This document shows, in pieces, positions 26,209 through 37,888 of a stretch of DNA of 59,434 nt. The notes under the pieces were generated by a model. That model did no database searches and was not told the origin of the DNA. It saw only the letters and a program-made list of their open reading frames with translations. Position 1 is the first letter of the stretch. Every line of letters starts with the position of its first letter. The translations under genes and the position numbers were made by a program. Origin of the DNA: Bacteroidales bacterium (GTDB lineage: Bacteria; Bacteroidota; Bacteroidia; Bacteroidales; UBA932); NCBI GenBank assembly GCA_017627255.1, contig JAGAHD010000046.1:1-59434 (forward strand), given 5' to 3'.

Positions 26209-26297
26209 AGGGACAAATATAGGGCTTTTGCAACCCGGTTGCAAGGTATTTTTCCCAATTTTGCCGTGTCAAAACCTAAAAATACCAACTAATAGGG

Positions 26298-26329
26298 ATT
26301 GAAAAACGGCAAAAACCGCCGTACTTTTG
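26298..26329 (+). promoter_or_regulatory. Promoter of feoAB
   Basis: ATTG (26298-26301), 20 bases, then TACTTTTG (26322-26329), a match to TAnnTTTG. No clear Fur box was recognised. Confidence 0.6.
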
Positions 26330-26359
26330 CGCCCAGCGCAAAAACATCAGGAAATACAT

Positions 26360-28747
26360 ATGCGACTGGCAGATTTACAGACAGGAGAGAAGGGCGTGAT
26401 CGTCCGGGTGAACGGACACGGTTCCTTCCGCAAGAGACTGATTGAAATGGGTTTTATCCAGGGCAAGGAGGTGACAGTGGTCCTCAATGCTCCGCTGAAA
26501 GACCCGATCGAGTACGAGATTATCGGTTATAAAGTGTCCCTGCGGCGGGAAGAAGCCCGCAACATCGAGGTGGTCACCGAGCAGGAAGCCCGCGAGGCGC
26601 TGGTCTCGGACGAGCATCTGCAGGCGCTTCCGGGCGACCTGGAGGAGGAAGAGCGGCTGAACCGGGCGCTTGCCCATGTGGCCGAAGAGCGTCATCACGT
26701 AATCCGGGTCGCGCTGGTCGGCAATCCCAACTGCGGAAAGACATCCCTGTTCAACATCGCCTCGGGCAGCCATGAGCATGTCGGCAACTATTCCGGCGTC
26801 ACCGTGGATGCCAAGGAAGGCCATTTCGAGCATAAGGGATACAAGATTACCCTGGTGGACCTGCCCGGAACCTATTCGCTGTCAGCTTATTCTCCGGAGG
26901 AACTCTACGTCCGGAAGAACCTGATCGATGCGATGCCGGACGTGGTCGTGAACGTCGTTGACGCGTCCAACATCGAGCGGAACCTGTACCTGACCACCCA
27001 GATCATCGACATGAACCTGCGGACGGTCATGGCCCTGAACATGTACGACGAACTCCAGGCCAAGGGAGACCGGCTGGACACGAAACAGCTGGGGCATCTT
27101 CTCGGCATCCCGGTCTGCCCGACCGTAAGCCGGGACGGACAGGGGATCCCGGAACTCTTCGACACGGTCATCAAGATTTACGAGCAGTCCGATCCGAAGC
27201 TGGCCCGCCATATCCACATCAACCATGGCGCCGAGATCGAAAAAAGCATCGACCGCATCAAGGCACTGATCGCCTCCAACGAGGAAATCCGGTCGAAATA
27301 TTCCACCCGCTACTTGGCCATCAAATACTTGGAAACGGACAAGGACATCGAAGCCCTTGTGGAGAAACTTCCCAACCGCAATGCCATCATCGCCGCCCGT
27401 GAAGAGGAGGCCGCCCGGATCGAGGCGCTCCTTCACACGAATCCCGAATCCGCCATCGTGGACGCCAAATACGCCTTTATCCAGGGCGCCTTGTCGGAAA
27501 CGTATGAGCAGTACCGGGAGGACCGTCCCCGCCGTACCCTGACGGACCGGATCGACGCCGTGGTGACCCATCGCTGGCTGGCCTTCCCGATCTTCATCGT
27601 CCTGCTGTGGTTCATTTTCTGGGCGACGTTCACCATCGGCCAGTATCCGATGGACTGGATCGACTGGCTTGTCGGAAAGTTCGGCGACTTTGTCGGCAGT
27701 TACATGAAGGAAGGGTGGCTGAAGGACCTCGTCGTGGACGGAGTGATCGCCGGCGTGGGAAGCGTGCTGGTGTTCCTGCCGAACATCATGATCCTGTATT
27801 TCTTCATCTCCATCATGGAGGACAGCGGGTACATGGCCCGGGCCGCTTTCATCGTGGACAAGCTCATGCACCGGATCGGCCTGCACGGCAAGTCTTTCAT
27901 TCCCATGGTAATGGGTTTCGGCTGCAATGTCCCGGCCATCATGGCGACCCGCTCCATCGAGAGCCGGAAGAGCCGCCTGGTGACCATTGCCATCATCCCC
28001 TTCATGTCCTGTGCGGGACGGCTTCCGATTTTCGTCCTGTTCGCGGGAGCGTTCTTCCCGCACAACGCGGCAACCGCCCTGCTGGGCATCTACCTGCTGG
28101 GCGTGGTCCTGGCTATCGCCAGCGCCAAGATCATGGCCAAGTTCGTCAAGGATGACGACCTTCCGTTCGTGATGGAACTCCCGCCCTACCGGGTACCGAC
28201 CGGAAAGGCCATCTGGCGCCATACCTGGGAGAAGGGCAAGCAATATCTCGAGAAGATGGCGACCACCATCCTGTTTTTCTCGGTGGCCATCTGGTTCCTC
28301 GGCTATTTCCCGCGTCACGAAGGGCAGACGACGGCCTACCAGCAGGAGCATTCGTATATCGGCATGGTGGGCAAGGCGGTTGAGCCGGCCCTGGAACCGC
28401 TCGGTTTCAACTGGAAGATGGATGTGGGCCTGCTGGCCGGAGTCGGCGCCAAGGAACTGGTTATCAGCTCACTGGGCGTGATGTATGCCCAGGATGGGGC
28501 GGAATTCGAGGGGGATGAGAACGATACCCAGCTCCAGGCCGCATTGAAAGGGGACATCCCCACCGCGGCGGCCCTTGCCTACATGGTGTTCGTCCTGCTG
28601 TATTTCCCTTGCATCGCGACGTTCGTGGCCATCAAGAACGAGACGGGAAAGTGGCGCTGGGCCATCCTCATCTGCCTGTACACCATGCTGGTCGCGTGGG
28701 TCTTCGGATGGATTGCCTTCCGCCTCGGCCTGCTGATCTGGCCGTAG
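26360..28747 (+). CDS. feoB: Ferrous iron transporter, FeoA-FeoB fusion
   Basis: A 795-residue protein. Residues 1-75 are a FeoA SH3-like domain (RLADLQTGEKGVIVRVNGHG...RLIEMGFIQGKEV). After a charged linker comes the FeoB G domain: G1 GNPNCGKTS, switch NYSGVTVD, G3 DLPGTYS, G4 NMYD. The C-terminal membrane part has the two gate motifs, including GFGCNVPAIM and a later GVGAKELVIS, and ends in hydrophobic helices. It imports Fe2+ across the inner membrane, driven or gated by GTP. The fusion of FeoA and FeoB is usual in Bacteroidota. The ATG at 26360 follows the promoter at the expected distance. High iron demand fits the many Fe-S proteins nearby. Confidence 0.96.
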   Translation: MRLADLQTGEKGVIVRVNGHGSFRKRLIEMGFIQGKEVTVVLNAPLKDPIEYEIIGYKVSLRREEARNIEVVTEQEAREALVSDEHLQALPGDLEEEERLNRALAHVAEERHHVIRVALVGNPNCGKTSLFNIASGSHEHVGNYSGVTVDAKEGHFEHKGYKITLVDLPGTYSLSAYSPEELYVRKNLIDAMPDVVVNVVDASNIERNLYLTTQIIDMNLRTVMALNMYDELQAKGDRLDTKQLGHLLGIPVCPTVSRDGQGIPELFDTVIKIYEQSDPKLARHIHINHGAEIEKSIDRIKALIASNEEIRSKYSTRYLAIKYLETDKDIEALVEKLPNRNAIIAAREEEAARIEALLHTNPESAIVDAKYAFIQGALSETYEQYREDRPRRTLTDRIDAVVTHRWLAFPIFIVLLWFIFWATFTIGQYPMDWIDWLVGKFGDFVGSYMKEGWLKDLVVDGVIAGVGSVLVFLPNIMILYFFISIMEDSGYMARAAFIVDKLMHRIGLHGKSFIPMVMGFGCNVPAIMATRSIESRKSRLVTIAIIPFMSCAGRLPIFVLFAGAFFPHNAATALLGIYLLGVVLAIASAKIMAKFVKDDDLPFVMELPPYRVPTGKAIWRHTWEKGKQYLEKMATTILFFSVAIWFLGYFPRHEGQTTAYQQEHSYIGMVGKAVEPALEPLGFNWKMDVGLLAGVGAKELVISSLGVMYAQDGAEFEGDENDTQLQAALKGDIPTAAALAYMVFVLLYFPCIATFVAIKNETGKWRWAILICLYTMLVAWVFGWIAFRLGLLIWP

Positions 28748-28758
28748 CGGGGGCGCGC

Positions 28759-29325
28759 CTAAAGATGGATCAGTGACTTGACCGGAGCGAGGTTTTCAAG
28801 TTTCCGGCGACCCTCCAGGTCATCGATTTCGACGAGGAAGACGAAATCGGTGACTTTGATCCGGTAGGTTTTCCCATCTACGGTGACGGTGTTCTTCTCC
28901 AGGCCTTCGGCAATGCCGAGGGCGGTACCGCCGGTAGCGAGGACGTCATCGAAGAACGTCACCCGGAAGGTGTCTCCGTCAGGATGGCCCACGGCAACGT
29001 CGGACAGGCGGAAATAAATCTGGTCCTTGCCGTATTCCTTGACGATATCCACCCCCACCAGATCACCTTCCGCATGGGGGAGTTTCCCCTTCTTGCGCAT
29101 GGGAATGACGTTGTAGACGTGGTCGCACCGGCACAGCATCGGGGCGGCGAACAGGAAGCCGCGCGCTTCGGGAGCGACGATGTTACCGGAAGCGCACAGG
29201 GCGCCGAGGTCGTCGATGAGGGAGGTGAACAGGGCCTTGTCCTGCATGAGGGGGATGATATCCACGAAGTTGACTCCTTCGATCGGGAAATCAGGATAGA
29301 ATTTGAGGGCTTTCTTGTAATCCAT
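28759..29325 (-). CDS. apt: Phosphoribosyltransferase, adenine phosphoribosyltransferase-like
   Basis: A 188-residue type I PRTase. It has PEARGFLFAAPM near residue 52 and the PRPP loop VTFFDDVLATGGTALG near 123, as in Apt. Apt converts adenine and PRPP to AMP in purine salvage. There are insertions relative to the usual 175-residue enzyme (HPDGDTF, EKNTVTVDGKTY), so another purine or xanthine substrate is possible. The start overlaps the stop of the regulator gene by one base (TAATG), so translation is coupled to the hemerythrin/regulator genes. Confidence 0.8.
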   Translation of the reverse strand: MDYKKALKFYPDFPIEGVNFVDIIPLMQDKALFTSLIDDLGALCASGNIVAPEARGFLFAAPMLCRCDHVYNVIPMRKKGKLPHAEGDLVGVDIVKEYGKDQIYFRLSDVAVGHPDGDTFRVTFFDDVLATGGTALGIAEGLEKNTVTVDGKTYRIKVTDFVFLVEIDDLEGRRKLENLAPVKSLIHL

Positions 29326-29918
29326 TATTCTACGGAATTGATATCGATGAGGTTATTCAGGAGGGCGTAGACCGTCAGGCCGGCCACGGTCTTGATTCCG
29401 GTCTTGCGGGTAATGTTCTTGCGGTGGGTGATCACCGTGTAGATCGAGAGGTTGTACAGGTCGGCGATTTCCTTGTTGAGCATGCCTTTGGCCACGCAGA
29501 TGAGGATTTCCTTCTCGCGCTGGGAAAGTTCCTCGCCTTCGGAACGGCTGTTTTCGGAATGGCCTTCAAGGGCGGAGCGGACCTTGCGGATCACCGTGGT
29601 GGGCGCATCGTACAGGCTGATGACGCCGTCATACTGCTTGAGGGATTCCTCGTCCCAGGGCGAACTTTCCAGCGCAAGGACTGCCGCCGACGTAAGGGAG
29701 GCGAGATTGTTCCGCACATAGGGGCGGGAAGCGTAGTCGAAGACGGAGGGGTCTACAATGATAACGTCCACGTCCATCGTACGTACCTGCGTCTCCCCGG
29801 ATCCGGACAAGTCGGACAGGATGCCGCTGACCTCGAATTCCCCGAGGTCATTGAAGATTTGTTCGAGGCCGCGCGCGATGATGGTGGAGGGGACCACCAG
29901 CAGGACTTTCTTACTCAT
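29325..29918 (-). CDS. LuxR-type response regulator with degenerate receiver domain
   Basis: A 197-residue protein. The C-terminal HTH (about 130-190) is complete: LSQREKEILICVAKGMLNKEIADLYNLSIYTVITH. The N-terminal receiver-like domain keeps an aspartate at the phospho-acceptor position (VIIVDPSVFD) but lacks the acidic pair after strand 1 (VLLVVPSTI) and the conserved lysine (VISLYDAP), so ordinary phosphorylation is doubtful. It is translated from an ATG at 29918 that overlaps the hemerythrin gene by 8 bases and is coupled to the PRTase gene by a one-base overlap. A role as oxygen- or NO-responsive regulator working with the hemerythrin protein is inferred from this pairing. No sensor kinase is adjacent. 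Confidence 0.85.
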   Translation of the reverse strand: MSKKVLLVVPSTIIARGLEQIFNDLGEFEVSGILSDLSGSGETQVRTMDVDVIIVDPSVFDYASRPYVRNNLASLTSAAVLALESSPWDEESLKQYDGVISLYDAPTTVIRKVRSALEGHSENSRSEGEELSQREKEILICVAKGMLNKEIADLYNLSIYTVITHRKNITRKTGIKTVAGLTVYALLNNLIDINSVE

Positions 29919-30612
29919 GTGATTCGAGACGGTTGACAATGGGGACAAGGATATTGTCTTCGATCAAGGTGTGCTTCTCCAGGTCGATCTCCAGGGTGAA
30001 GATGTAGAAAAGGGCCTTGTAGATCAGTTGCTGACTGCATTCGGCCGGCAGATATTTCATGACGAGGTTCTTCAGGTCCTCGAGTTTTTCCTCCACGTTG
30101 CTGTGGTTCTCTTCGTATTCCCCGATGCTGAATTCGCGGCCGGCATGGTGGTTCAGGACAGCTTCCACATGGGGGAAGACTACTTTTTCCTCATATTCGA
30201 AATGCTTGGACAGTTCGTCCTTGTACTGGGCGAAGAACTGCCAGATGATCTTCCGCCGGCGGGCATCACAGGGTTCGATCAGTGTCTCCAGGGATGCGGC
30301 GAGTTCCTTCAGCGCCACGTCCATGTAATAACTATGGGACAGGCGGAGATACTTGACAATGTCCCGCAGGTCGGCTTTCAGGAGAAGGTCCTTGGGAGGC
30401 AGGTAACCGTCAAAAGCGTATACGCTGCACAGCAGCAGGAACGTTTCGGCATGGATGCCGTGTTTCCCGCAGGTCTCCGCGACGGTCTCCTCTCCGAATC
30501 CGAAAGGAAGCCCCATCCGGGTCAGGACGCCGAGCAGGTTAAAGTTGAGGTTCATCAGGTCCGCCATTTTCATGGAGGCGGACAGCAGGTGTCGTTCGGT
30601 GCTGCTTGTCAT
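29911..30612 (-). CDS. Hemerythrin-domain protein (RIC/YtfE-related)
   Basis: A 233-residue protein. The N-terminal 75 residues resemble a small helical DUF1858/ScdA-type domain (LGVLTRMGLPFGFGEETVAETCGKHG). The hemerythrin four-helix bundle (about 80-230) shows the di-iron ligands: His93 (LSHSYYMD), His137 and Glu141 (KHFEYEE), His148 (FPHVE), His170 (ENHSNVEE), His214 and Glu218 (KHTLIED). Such proteins sense or detoxify O2, NO or peroxide, or repair Fe-S clusters. The first gene of a coupled operon with a LuxR-type regulator and a PRTase. Promoter just upstream at 30632. Confidence 0.9.
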   Translation of the reverse strand: MTSSTERHLLSASMKMADLMNLNFNLLGVLTRMGLPFGFGEETVAETCGKHGIHAETFLLLCSVYAFDGYLPPKDLLLKADLRDIVKYLRLSHSYYMDVALKELAASLETLIEPCDARRRKIIWQFFAQYKDELSKHFEYEEKVVFPHVEAVLNHHAGREFSIGEYEENHSNVEEKLEDLKNLVMKYLPAECSQQLIYKALFYIFTLEIDLEKHTLIEDNILVPIVNRLESHE

Positions 30613-30631
30613 ACGCTGTCTGTTTTCTATG

Positions 30632-30639
30632 CAAATGTA
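30632..30639 (-). promoter_or_regulatory. Promoter -7 box of the hemerythrin operon
   Basis: Minus-strand TACATTTG (TAnnTTTG), 19 bases before the ATG. A second match (TACCTTTG, 30758-30765) lies further upstream on the same strand and would add a leader containing the inverted repeat at 30664. Confidence 0.6.
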
Positions 30640-30663
30640 ACCAAAATAGGGGAAAACATCAAA

Positions 30664-30693
30664 CCCTTCGTCCGCTTCGCAGCGGTCGAAGGG
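30664..30693. repeat. Imperfect 11-bp hairpin in the intergenic region
   Basis: CCCTTCG-T-CCGC / GCGG-T-CGAAGGG around TTCGCA, with a single T-T mismatch. It has no T run, so it is probably not a terminator. It resembles the CTTCG-rich palindromes often scattered in Bacteroidota intergenic DNA. Confidence 0.55.
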
Positions 30694-30809
30694 CCCTACA
30701 ACAATAAAAGGATCTAAAACTCTTAACTAAAATGGCTTTTCATCATTCTTGATGGTGCAAAGGTAGGTGGATTTCGGGGATCGGGCAATCCTAAAAAGTT
30801 GGTATCTGC

Positions 30810-30817
30810 TATCTTTG
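30810..30817 (+). promoter_or_regulatory. Promoter -7 box of the barrel protein gene
   Basis: TATCTTTG, perfect match, giving a leader of about 100 bases before the ATG at 30925. The -33 element is unclear. Confidence 0.5.
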
Positions 30818-30924
30818 TCATACCCAAAAATGTGTATAATGTCCTGAAAATGAAGGGAACACGTTTCGGCTCAGTATTTGTAGTAAAACAAGGCCAGAAA
30901 TAATTTTTTTAACCTTATAAAAAA

Positions 30925-31587
30925 ATGAAAAAAGTACTTTCTACCCTCCTTGCAGCATCCATGATGCTTCTCGGAACCCAGGCTTTCGCCCAGGTCTCTG
31001 TCGGCGCAGGCTATCTCAATTCGACCAAGAGTTATGAGAATGTGGATCCGGTCAACAACAATGGCGTGTATGCCGGTCTCTCCTTCAACATTCCCATCGC
31101 CGGCGGTTTTGCCGTCGCTCCCGGTGTGTATTATTCCATGATTGCCGGCAAGAAGGATATCGTCTCCGGCAAAATTGCGAACGTTGACACCAAGTTTGCC
31201 GAGCATGCCCTCAATATCCCGGTTTATTTCAACTGGGGCATGAACCTGGCACCGGACATGCGCTTCTTTGTCTTCGCAGGACCTACCTGCCAGTACGGCC
31301 TTGCTTCCAAGACCACGGTTGAGGTCGGCTCTTCCGCCCTTTCCGATCTCCTCTCTTCGCTGGGTCTCAGCGGCAAGGCGGAAGGAAAACAGGAGATTGA
31401 CAATTACAAGAATGATAATTACAACCGCTTCAACGTCTATGTCGGCGGCGGCGTCGGCATGGATATCGCCAATGCTTTCCAGGTGACCGTGGGCTATGAC
31501 TATGGTGTGACCAACCTCTACAAGGGCGACAACGCTCCGAAGAGCCATCGCTCCAATGTCAAGCTCGGTGTCGCTTATCTGTTCTAG
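30925..31587 (+). CDS. Outer-membrane beta-barrel protein (porin/OmpA-barrel-like)
   Basis: A 220-residue protein with a signal peptide (ending AFAQ). The mature part consists of alternating amphipathic strands (VSVGAGYLN, GVYAGLSFNIP, FAVAPGVYYSMI, FRFFVFAGPTCQYG-type) and ends in aromatic VAYLF, as needed for barrel assembly. It has the 8-strand size of the porin-family/OMP_b-brl group. No peptidoglycan-binding domain is present. The function could be membrane structure or small-molecule diffusion. It ends 4 bases from the convergent queH gene with no terminator visible between. Confidence 0.82.
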   Translation: MKKVLSTLLAASMMLLGTQAFAQVSVGAGYLNSTKSYENVDPVNNNGVYAGLSFNIPIAGGFAVAPGVYYSMIAGKKDIVSGKIANVDTKFAEHALNIPVYFNWGMNLAPDMRFFVFAGPTCQYGLASKTTVEVGSSALSDLLSSLGLSGKAEGKQEIDNYKNDNYNRFNVYVGGGVGMDIANAFQVTVGYDYGVTNLYKGDNAPKSHRSNVKLGVAYLF

Positions 31588-31591
31588 GATC

Positions 31592-32167
31592 TTATTTTCT
31601 GAATGAATATTCGCATCCGCAGTAGAGCTGGTTGTAAAACTGCTCGCTGCGGATGATTTCGTTCCGGCGCTCCTGCAGTCCGCCCTTGCGCCAGTTCTGG
31701 TTCCACCAGGTGACCCCCTCCACCTGGGAACAGGCCCATTCTCCGGCAGCCCCCACCTGCTCCAGGCTCTTCCAACGGGAGGAGGCAAGGGTGGTCGTGA
31801 GGACAGGGAAACCATTCTCCGCAGCAAACCGGGCGGCGCGCAACAGCCTGAATTTGAAGCATTGAAGACAGCGCCCTCCACGTTCCGGCTCCTTCTCGAG
31901 CCCGGCTGCACAGCCTTGCCAGTCCGAGTGGTCATACACGTCGTCGACGATGGGAATGCCCCATTTCCGGGCATAGCGGAGGCATTCGTTCAGGCGATGG
32001 TCGTACTCTTCACGCGGGAAAATATTGGAATTGGAGTAGAAGATCGTGGGCTCGATTCCGTTGTCCACGAGGCACTCCACGACGGCGCTCGAGCAGGGGG
32101 CGCAGCACGCATGCAGCAGCACCCGTTTCGCCCCGAGGGGCACATCAAGGAGGACTTTCGGTTTCAT
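31592..32167 (-). CDS. queH: Epoxyqueuosine reductase QueH
   Basis: A 191-residue protein of the DUF208/QueH family, which performs the last reduction in queuosine synthesis (tRNA wobble base). It has the vicinal cysteines HACCAPCS near residue 18, CLQCFKFRL near 103, and the C-terminal YNQLYCGCEYS. The family binds a [4Fe-4S] cluster and an additional metal. The ATG at 32167 is chosen because the longer ORF upstream crosses a palindromic element. A -7 box (32173-32180) ends only 5 bases before this ATG, implying a very short or absent leader. Confidence 0.92.
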   Translation of the reverse strand: MKPKVLLDVPLGAKRVLLHACCAPCSSAVVECLVDNGIEPTIFYSNSNIFPREEYDHRLNECLRYARKWGIPIVDDVYDHSDWQGCAAGLEKEPERGGRCLQCFKFRLLRAARFAAENGFPVLTTTLASSRWKSLEQVGAAGEWACSQVEGVTWWNQNWRKGGLQERRNEIIRSEQFYNQLYCGCEYSFRK

Positions 32168-32172
32168 AAGGA

Positions 32173-32180
32173 CAAAGGTA
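32173..32180 (-). promoter_or_regulatory. Promoter -7 box of queH
   Basis: Minus-strand TACCTTTG. With a start site 5-7 bases downstream the transcript would begin at or next to the ATG (32167). Confidence 0.45.
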
Positions 32181-32193
32181 CGGAATCTTTTCG

Positions 32194-32201
32194 TAACTTT
32201 G
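32194..32201 (+). promoter_or_regulatory. Promoter -7 box of the NhaC-family gene
   Basis: TAACTTTG matches TAnnTTTG. The predicted start (about 32207) lies just before the perfect inverted repeat at 32211, so the palindrome would form the 5' leader. Confidence 0.5.
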
Positions 32202-32210
32202 CATTCCTGA

Positions 32211-32324
32211 CGGGAAGAGGGCATGGTCTCCGGAATCTGTGCCACCCTCGGCACATAAGAGGGAGGGGCCCATTTATGGGAGGGGTCGCGAAGCGACGGT
32301 TCCGGAGACCATGCCCTCTTCCCG
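32211..32324. repeat. 114-bp element with perfect 25-bp terminal inverted repeats and three inner hairpins
   Basis: Bases 32211-32235 are the exact reverse complement of 32300-32324. The 64-base interior can form GTGCC/GGCAC (32239-32254), CCCA/TGGG (32269-32280) and GTCGC-GAA-GCGAC (32285-32297), giving a cloverleaf-like junction. It fills the space between the divergent queH and nhaC genes and would be the leader of nhaC. It may be a MITE-like or REP-like element or a structured leader RNA. No clear target-site duplication is visible. Confidence 0.85.
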
Positions 32325-32341
32325 GTGAAACGAACCGACAA

Positions 32342-33673
32342 ATGGCAATCAACACCGAAAAAACCGATCCCCGGCTTCCTTCCGGCCCCAGGATGAACGG
32401 CTGGCTGGCCCTCAGCCCGCTACTGGTCTTCCTCCTTGTCTATCTCGTCTCATCGATTGTCGCCCGTGACTTCTACAAGGTCCCGGTAGCCGCGGCATTC
32501 ATCATCGCTTCGGCCTGGGCCATGCTCATCACCCGCAGCGTGGACAAGACGGATACCAAGATTTCCATCTTTTCCGAAGGTGCGGGCAACCGGAATGTCC
32601 TCCTGATGATCTGGATTTTCGTCCTGGCGGGAGCTTTCGCCTCCACGGCACGGGACATCGGTGCCATTGACGCCACCGTGAACGCCACCCTGCACATCCT
32701 CCCGGGGCGGCTGGTCTTTGCGGGGCTGTTCCTCTCCGCGTGCTTTATTTCCATGGCCATCGGCACCAGTGTCGGAACGATCGTGGCCCTGGTCCCGATC
32801 GCGACCGGCATTGCCCAGGAAACCGGTGTCGGAGTGCCCCTGATGACGGCGGTCATCATCGGCGGCGCCTTTTTCGGAGACAACCTGTCCTTCATTTCTG
32901 ACACCACGGTGGCGGCGACCAAGAGCCAGGGCTGTTCCATGCAGGACAAGTTCCGTGCGAACCTGTGGATCGCCGCACCCGCCGCCCTGTTGGTCACGGT
33001 CCTGTATGTGGTGATCGGATGGCAGGTGGAAGCCGTCCCGGAAACGGGGGCGGTGAACTGGATCGGCCTGGTTCCCTACCTGCTGGTCATCGGGCTGGCC
33101 CTGGCCGGTGTAAATGTCGTCACCGTCCTGGCTGTCGGCATCGGGGTGAACGGGGTGATCGGCTGGTGCACAGGTGCTTATGACTGGGTCGGCTGGATGA
33201 CGTCGATCGGCGGGGGCATCTCCTCGATGGGCGAGTTGATCATCGTCTCGCTCCTGGCGGGCGGCATGCTGGAACTCATCCGGTACAACGGCGGCCTGGA
33301 TTTCATCATCCGGGGACTGACCCGGCGGATCCGGGGCAAGCGCGGGGCGGAACTGAGCATTGCGGCACTGGTCTCGCTGGTGAATTTCTGTACGGCCAAC
33401 AATACCATCGCCATCATCACCGTCGGCTCCCTGGCCCGGGACATTTCGGAGCGCTACCGGCTGGATCCCCGCAAAGTGGCCTCGATCCTCGATACGTTTT
33501 CCTGCCTGGTCCAGGGCATCATCCCTTACGGCGCCCAGATGCTGATGGCGAGCGGCCTTGCCGGCGTTTCAGCGGTTTCCATCACCGGATACCTGTATTA
33601 TCCGTTCGCCCTCGGCCTCCTCGCCCTCTTTTCCATCCTGCTGCGCCTTCCACGGAAATACAGCGGCGTATGA
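32342..33673 (+). CDS. Na+/H+ antiporter, NhaC family
   Basis: A 443-residue inner-membrane protein with about 11-12 hydrophobic segments. It has NhaC-family features: the FGDNLSFISDTTVAAT segment near residue 180 (charged residues within the membrane) and TANNTIAIITVGSLARDIS near 355. It exchanges cytoplasmic Na+ for H+ (some relatives exchange malate/lactate). The start is the ATG at 32342; the ORF extends upstream through the palindrome without a better start. Monocistronic. Confidence 0.88.
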   Translation: MAINTEKTDPRLPSGPRMNGWLALSPLLVFLLVYLVSSIVARDFYKVPVAAAFIIASAWAMLITRSVDKTDTKISIFSEGAGNRNVLLMIWIFVLAGAFASTARDIGAIDATVNATLHILPGRLVFAGLFLSACFISMAIGTSVGTIVALVPIATGIAQETGVGVPLMTAVIIGGAFFGDNLSFISDTTVAATKSQGCSMQDKFRANLWIAAPAALLVTVLYVVIGWQVEAVPETGAVNWIGLVPYLLVIGLALAGVNVVTVLAVGIGVNGVIGWCTGAYDWVGWMTSIGGGISSMGELIIVSLLAGGMLELIRYNGGLDFIIRGLTRRIRGKRGAELSIAALVSLVNFCTANNTIAIITVGSLARDISERYRLDPRKVASILDTFSCLVQGIIPYGAQMLMASGLAGVSAVSITGYLYYPFALGLLALFSILLRLPRKYSGV

Positions 33674-33712
33674 TTTTTTTCCGGTCCGGTGCTTTCATCG
33701 GAAAAAAATCCG

Positions 33713-33720
33713 TATCTTTG
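33713..33720 (+). promoter_or_regulatory. Promoter -7 box of the guaB-guaA operon
   Basis: TATCTTTG, giving a leader of about 13-19 bases before the guaB ATG. Confidence 0.6.
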
Positions 33721-33732
33721 CAAGCATTATAA

Positions 33733-36796
<3,064 letters not shown>

Positions 36797-36827
36797 AATG
36801 ATCATTAACAAATTATAATTACAGAAC

Positions 36828-37811
36828 ATGACTACAAGTAACGTTCGTCCCGCGGAAATGGAGCGGATTACGACTGCCGGACAGGCCCGGAAATTCATTG
36901 AAGAACAGATCAAGGAACTGCGTGAGCAGATCGGTGACAAGAAGGTGCTGCTTGCCCTGTCGGGCGGCGTCGATTCCTCGGTGGTCGCAGCGTTGCTGAT
37001 CAAGGCGGTCGGCCGTCAGCTGGTCTCCGTCCATGTCAACCACGGCCTCCTTCGGAAAGGCGAGGCCGAGCAGGTCGTGCGTGTGTTCCGCGATGAGCTT
37101 AATGCCAATTTGGTGTACGTGGATGCCACGGACCGTTTCCTCGACAAGCTCGCTGGCGTGGCGGATCCGGAACAGAAGCGGAAGATCATCGGTGCGGAAT
37201 TCATCCGCGTGTTCGAGGAAGAGGCCCGCAAGCTGGACGGCATCAGCTTCTTGGCCCAGGGAACCATCTACCCGGACATCGTGGAATCGGGTCCTGTCAA
37301 GTCCCACCACAACGTGGGCGGTCTGCCTGAAGACCTCCAGTTCGAACTTGTCGAGCCCATCAAGCTGCTCTACAAGGACGAAGTCCGCATCGTCGGAAAG
37401 GAACTGGGCTTGCCGGACAACATGGTTTTCCGCCAGCCGTTTCCGGGACCCGGCCTGGGCGTCCGCTGTACCGGCGCCATCACACGCGACCGTCTGGAGG
37501 CCCTTCGCGAAAGCGACGCCATCCTGCGCGAGGAGTTTGCGAAGAACGGCCTGGAAGGCAAGGTGTGGCAGTATTTCACCGTGGTCCCCGACTTTAAGTC
37601 AACGGGAATCAAGGACAACAAGCGCAGCTGGGACTGGCCGGTCATCATCCGTGCCGTGAATACCCGCGATGCGATGACGGCCACGATCGAGGAAATCCCT
37701 TACGAACTGCTTCACCACATCACCCAGCGCATCGTGACGGAGGTCCCTGGCGTGAACCGGGTGCTGTATGACCTGACACCGAAGCCGACGGGAACGATTG
37801 AGTGGGAATAG
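36828..37811 (+). CDS. Second GMP synthase, ATP-pyrophosphatase subunit without glutaminase domain
   Basis: A 327-residue protein matching only the C-terminal two-thirds of GuaA: P-loop SGGVDSS (45-51), [57 protein letters not shown] and C-terminus PTGTIEWE. This is the arrangement of the archaeal two-subunit GMP synthases, whose synthase subunit takes ammonia or pairs with a separate glutaminase. It is clearly homologous to, but divergent from, the upstream GuaA, and all motifs are intact, so it is not a pseudogene. It may use free ammonia, borrow another glutaminase, or have a related adenylating activity. It is the last gene of the guaBA operon. Confidence 0.9.
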   Translation: MTTSNVRPAEMERITTAGQARKFIEEQIKELREQIGDKKVLLALSGGVDSSVVAALLIKAVGRQLVSVHVNHGLLRKGEAEQVVRVFRDELNANLVYVDATDRFLDKLAGVADPEQKRKIIGAEFIRVFEEEARKLDGISFLAQGTIYPDIVESGPVKSHHNVGGLPEDLQFELVEPIKLLYKDEVRIVGKELGLPDNMVFRQPFPGPGLGVRCTGAITRDRLEALRESDAILREEFAKNGLEGKVWQYFTVVPDFKSTGIKDNKRSWDWPVIIRAVNTRDAMTATIEEIPYELLHHITQRIVTEVPGVNRVLYDLTPKPTGTIEWE

Positions 37812-37824
37812 CGCTGTCATGGTA

Positions 37825-37888
37825 AGGCCGCACCCGGGCGGCCTGTAGAGCGATTGCCCGTCTATACCCTTCTGGGGTGGACGGGCAT
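37825..37888 (+). terminator. Two hairpins after the purine operon
   Basis: AGGCCGC/GCGGCCT (37825-37844) and TGCCCGT...ACGGGCA (37855-37888) follow the last stop. Neither has a clean T run, so they may be RNA-stabilising or Rho-assisted ends. The remaining bases up to 38010 show nothing else. Confidence 0.45.

Noticed and set aside
32211..32324. Known sodium-responsive riboswitch upstream of nhaC
   Set aside because: I could not match conserved riboswitch core nucleotides. The perfect 25-bp outer stem looks more like a palindromic repeat, so no riboswitch is claimed.
36828..37811. Second GMP synthase as a frameshifted remnant of guaA duplication
   Set aside because: It has its own start, an intact P-loop and complete C-terminus, and is well diverged from the upstream gene, so it is a separate functional gene.
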